DNA of 64,000 nt from Burkholderia glumae LMG 2196 = ATCC 33617. Lineage in GTDB: Bacteria > Pseudomonadota > Gammaproteobacteria > Burkholderiales > Burkholderiaceae. Positions within the stretch are counted from its first letter, which is position 1, and each line of letters opens with the position of its first letter. Position numbers and translations under genes: made by a program. The notes under the pieces were generated by a model. The model was given only the letters and a program-made list of their open reading frames with translations. It searched no databases and was not told the DNA's origin. The DNA is taken from assembly GCF_000960995.1 (NCBI RefSeq), contig NZ_CP009432.1:80523-144522 (forward strand), given 5' to 3'. Positions 61,732 through 64,000 of the stretch are shown one piece after another.

Positions 61732-62187
61732 ATGACAGAGAACGAAGTTGATTTCTTTCCGCTGCGGGTGACGGGCGTGACCGCCACCGGCAAGCGACGC
61801 TTTGATCCAGAGGGTAAGCGCAAGCTGATCGAGGCCTGTATGCAGCCAGGTGCGTCGATTGCCGGACTTGCGCTGAAGGCCGGCGTCAACGCGAACCAAC
61901 TGCATAAATGGATTCACTTGCGCGAGCGTACGAGCGGGACTGCGCTGACGACAACTCGTAAGCCGGCGCCATCGGCATTCGTACCGGTCGTGACCGTCAA
62001 CGACGTGATGTCCGTGGCGCAGCGCGCACCCGCGCCTGAATCGCCGAAGAAGAACCACTCGATAAGCTCCGCCGTGCAGGCTCGACTTTCGGCGCAGTTG
62101 CCCAATGGCGTGACGCTGCGACTCGAATGCGCAGCGCACGATGCCGCCCTCGTGCGAGCGATGATCGAAGCATTGGGAGTGCGCTAA
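61732..62187 (+). CDS. tnpA: IS66 accessory protein TnpA (second type)
   Basis: From ATG 61732 (MTENEVDFFPLRV) it carries RRFDPEGKRKLIEACMQPGAS, LALKAGVNANQLHKWIH and a C-terminal LPNGVTLRLE. It is clearly different in sequence from the TnpA at 11494. The stop overlaps tnpB (TAATG at 62185-62189). Confidence 0.9.
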   Translation: MTENEVDFFPLRVTGVTATGKRRFDPEGKRKLIEACMQPGASIAGLALKAGVNANQLHKWIHLRERTSGTALTTTRKPAPSAFVPVVTVNDVMSVAQRAPAPESPKKNHSISSAVQARLSAQLPNGVTLRLECAAHDAALVRAMIEALGVR

Positions 62188-62258
62188 TGTTTCGGCTCGA
62201 CGCCGAATTGCGGGTCTACTTGCACCGCGATGCGATTGATTTCCGAGCCGGCATCAAC

Positions 62259-63473
62259 TGTAGAAGTTCAGACTTGATCTGACAGTAAGGCCTTGCCAAG
62301 AGGCGGGGTTACCCGTTTTGATAGAGGTGCGAATCTTCATCAAAACAGCGCGCAAGCGCCAAGGAGTAACCCCGTGAGTAGTCTCAACCAAAATGTCATC
62401 CGCCACAAGATCGGTCTGCTGAATCTGGCCACCGAGCTCGGGAACGTGTCGAAGGCCTGCAAGGTGATGGGGCTGTCGCGCGATACGTTCTACCGCTATC
62501 AGAATGCCGTGGCCGAGGGCGGCGTCGATGCCCTGTTCGACAGCAATCGGCGCAAGCCGAATCCCAAGAATCGAGTCGATGAAGCGACGGAAATCGCCGT
62601 GCTGGCCTATGCCATCGAGCAGCCCGCCCACGGGCAGGTTCGGGTCAGCAACGAATTACGCCGGCGCGGTATTTTCGTGTCTGCATCCGGCGTTCGTTCG
62701 ATCTGGCTGCGTCACGAATTGTCGTCCTTCAAGCTGAGGCTCGTGGCGCTGGAGAAGCAGGTCGCTGAAAAAGGCATCGTGCTGAGCGAGGACCAGGTGG
62801 CCGCGCTGGAAAGAAAGCAGGACGACGATGTGGCTCATGGCGAAATCGAAACCGCTCATCCCGGCTATCTGGGCTCGCAGGACACGTTCTACGTGGGCAC
62901 GATCAAGGGCGTAGGCCGGATTTACCAGCAGACCTTCGTCGACACCTACAGCAAAGTGGCGATGGCCAAGCTGTACACGACCAAGACGCCGATCACGGCG
63001 GCCGATCTGCTCAATGACCGGGTGTTGCCGTTCTTCGAGGAGCACGGCATGGGTGTGATCCGCATGCTGACCGATCGAGGCACGGAGTATTGCGGCAAGC
63101 CGGAATCGCACGATTATCAGCTGTACCTGGCGCTGAACGACATCGAGCACACCAAAACCAAGGCGCGACATCCGCAGACCAATGGCATCTGCGAGCGGTT
63201 CCATAAAACCATCCTGCAGGAGTTTTATCAGGTCGCGTTCCGCCACAAGCTCTATCTGACGCTGGCGGAACTGCAGGTCGATCTCGATACTTGGCTGATG
63301 TACTACAACGGCGAGCGAACGCATCAAGGTAAGATGTGTTGTGGTCGCACGCCTTTGCAGACGCTCATCGCGGGCAAGGAGGTGTGGAAGGAGAAAGTGA
63401 GCCACCTGAATCTGATCTGACAGTCACGCACCGTCGGAACGGGTAACTGTCAGATCGGGTCGCGACTTCTACA
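62259..63473 (+). mobile_element. IS481-family element, 1215 bp, complete, in IS66 tnpB
   Basis: The ends start TGTAGAAGT and a 7-bp CATCAAC duplication flanks the element (62252-62258 and 63474-63480). Confidence 0.95.
62374..63420 (+). CDS. IS481-family transposase
   Basis: Same protein as the other two intact copies, with GTG start at 62374 after AAGGAG and catalytic Asp in TFVDTYSK, Asp in MLTDRGTEY and Glu in NGICERFHK. Intact. Confidence 0.93.
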   Translation: MSSLNQNVIRHKIGLLNLATELGNVSKACKVMGLSRDTFYRYQNAVAEGGVDALFDSNRRKPNPKNRVDEATEIAVLAYAIEQPAHGQVRVSNELRRRGIFVSASGVRSIWLRHELSSFKLRLVALEKQVAEKGIVLSEDQVAALERKQDDDVAHGEIETAHPGYLGSQDTFYVGTIKGVGRIYQQTFVDTYSKVAMAKLYTTKTPITAADLLNDRVLPFFEEHGMGVIRMLTDRGTEYCGKPESHDYQLYLALNDIEHTKTKARHPQTNGICERFHKTILQEFYQVAFRHKLYLTLAELQVDLDTWLMYYNGERTHQGKMCCGRTPLQTLIAGKEVWKEKVSHLNLI

Positions 63474-63849
63474 CATCAACAGCCTCGTGATGCTGGTCGA
63501 GCAGTCGTTACAGCTCGATCCGTTCGCGCGAGCGATATTCGCGTTCCGCAATCGCAAGCGCAATCGGGTCAAGCTGCTGCTGTATGAGCGCACCGGCTTC
63601 TGGCTCATGTTAAAGCGTCTTGAAGCGGACCACTTCGTCTGGCCCCACCGAGAGCAAGCGGTGATCGAGTTGACGACCGAGCAGCTTCACTGGCTGCTCG
63701 ACGGCATCGATATCGACGCCATGCAGCGACACCCGGCGCGCCGGTATCGTCATGCGAGTTGAAGGCGGCGCCAACTGATGTTGTCGGTAAACAACGCGCG
63801 CGACGGTTGTTGCCCATTTCCGTAAACCCACTGGGCGCGCCGCTCCGGT

Positions 63850-64000
63850 ATGGTGAGCGGCATGGACGAACATGACTTCTCGCAATTGCCGTCGGCCGCT
63901 CAGGCCTATATCCGAGAACTGGAGGCGCGCAACCGACAACTAGGCGAACGCATCGCCCAGTTGGAGGAGCAGTTCCGCTTGGCGCAGAGCAAACGCTTCG
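63850..64000 (+). CDS. tnpC: IS66 transposase TnpC (second type), start only
   Basis: The first codons, MDEHDFSQLPSAAQAYI from 63862 (an in-frame ATG at 63850 is also possible), lead into the N-terminal coiled coil RELEARNRQLGERIAQLEEQ, as in IS66 TnpC. The gene runs off the window. Confidence 0.85.
   Translation, partial: MVSGMDEHDFSQLPSAAQAYIRELEARNRQLGERIAQLEEQFRLAQSKRF

Larger units (their letters stand above)
62187..63762 (+). pseudogene. tnpB: IS66 tnpB (second type) interrupted by IS481
   Basis: The gene starts MFRLDAELRVYLHRDAIDFR at 62187, is interrupted after AGIN at 62258, and resumes after the duplicated CATCAAC (63474-63480) with SLVMLVEQSLQLDPFARAIF to 63762. Without the IS481 and one duplication copy the frame is intact. 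Confidence 0.9.
61647..64000 (+). mobile_element. IS66-family element (second type), runs off the window, carrying IS481
   Basis: The left end GTAAGCGCGAATTTAAGCGC resembles the start of the other IS66 type. It contains its own tnpA, tnpB (split by IS481) and the start of tnpC. The right end is outside the window. It is inserted in an IS481 copy and itself holds another IS481 copy. Confidence 0.9.

Noticed and set aside
1..64000. CRISPR arrays, tRNA or rRNA genes, integron attC arrays
   Set aside because: I saw no regularly spaced repeats and no tRNA/rRNA-like sequence; the repeats present are IS copies.

Overview
The window is a high-GC stretch of a Burkholderiaceae-like chromosome or large plasmid. 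The evidence is the codon bias, the LysR, AraC, MCP and GGDEF families, and IS types common in Burkholderia sensu lato. It is unusually full of nested and broken insertion sequences. A genus such as Mycetohabitans, whose members are IS-loaded, would fit, but that is inference. No rRNA, tRNA, CRISPR array or prophage is visible.

Layout. 1-2452: two lipoprotein genes, a clostripain-type protease (cut by the window edge) and a large lipoprotein. 2855-4524: an IS5-family element and the remnant of a relative. 4769-9189: a signalling locus of two REC-AraC regulators and a 7TM-DISM hybrid kinase. 9221-12972: IS66 copy 1, flanked by half an IS3 transposase and half a diguanylate cyclase. 13100-18420: IS6 remnant, SnoaL and LysR genes, and an integrase remnant split by IS21. 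18562-22025: FAD monooxygenase, Fur-like fragment, AraC regulator and an orphan gene. 22082-26702: IS481, two IS2-type elements, an istB fragment and a second IS481. 26703-29805: minus-strand run of small genes, a MazEF pair and a compact tyrosine recombinase. 29930-32020: DUF3701-type integrase with an in-frame amber codon. 32511-36208: APS kinase, sulfotransferase and O-acetylhomoserine sulfhydrylase. 36279-38615: an IS5 element with an IS110/IS1111 element inside its terminal repeat. 38906-54016: HD-GYP protein and four chemoreceptors among IS debris. 54061-64000: IS3 half, IS66 copy 2 carrying IS481, the other cyclase half, a sigma-54 activator, a truncated IS481 and a second type of IS66 carrying IS481.

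Resident functions centre on sensing and motility: four MCPs, one c-di-GMP hydrolase, one broken c-di-GMP synthase and a kinase with two AraC-type outputs. Sulfur metabolism is also present (CysC, sulfotransferase, MetY-like enzyme). Most other intact genes are transposases.

Three observations stand out. (1) The noncoding tail of the IS110 element contains two short segments that match the two flanks of its insertion site in the IS5 terminal repeat, arranged like the target guides of a bridge RNA/seekRNA. (2) The two IS66 copies each border half of one diguanylate cyclase gene. The halves rejoin in frame across a shared 8-bp duplication, which implies that the roughly 42.8 kb between the copies was inverted. 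(3) The integrase at 30260-32020 continues in frame past a TAG for 110 codons, and a second copy has GAG at that position.
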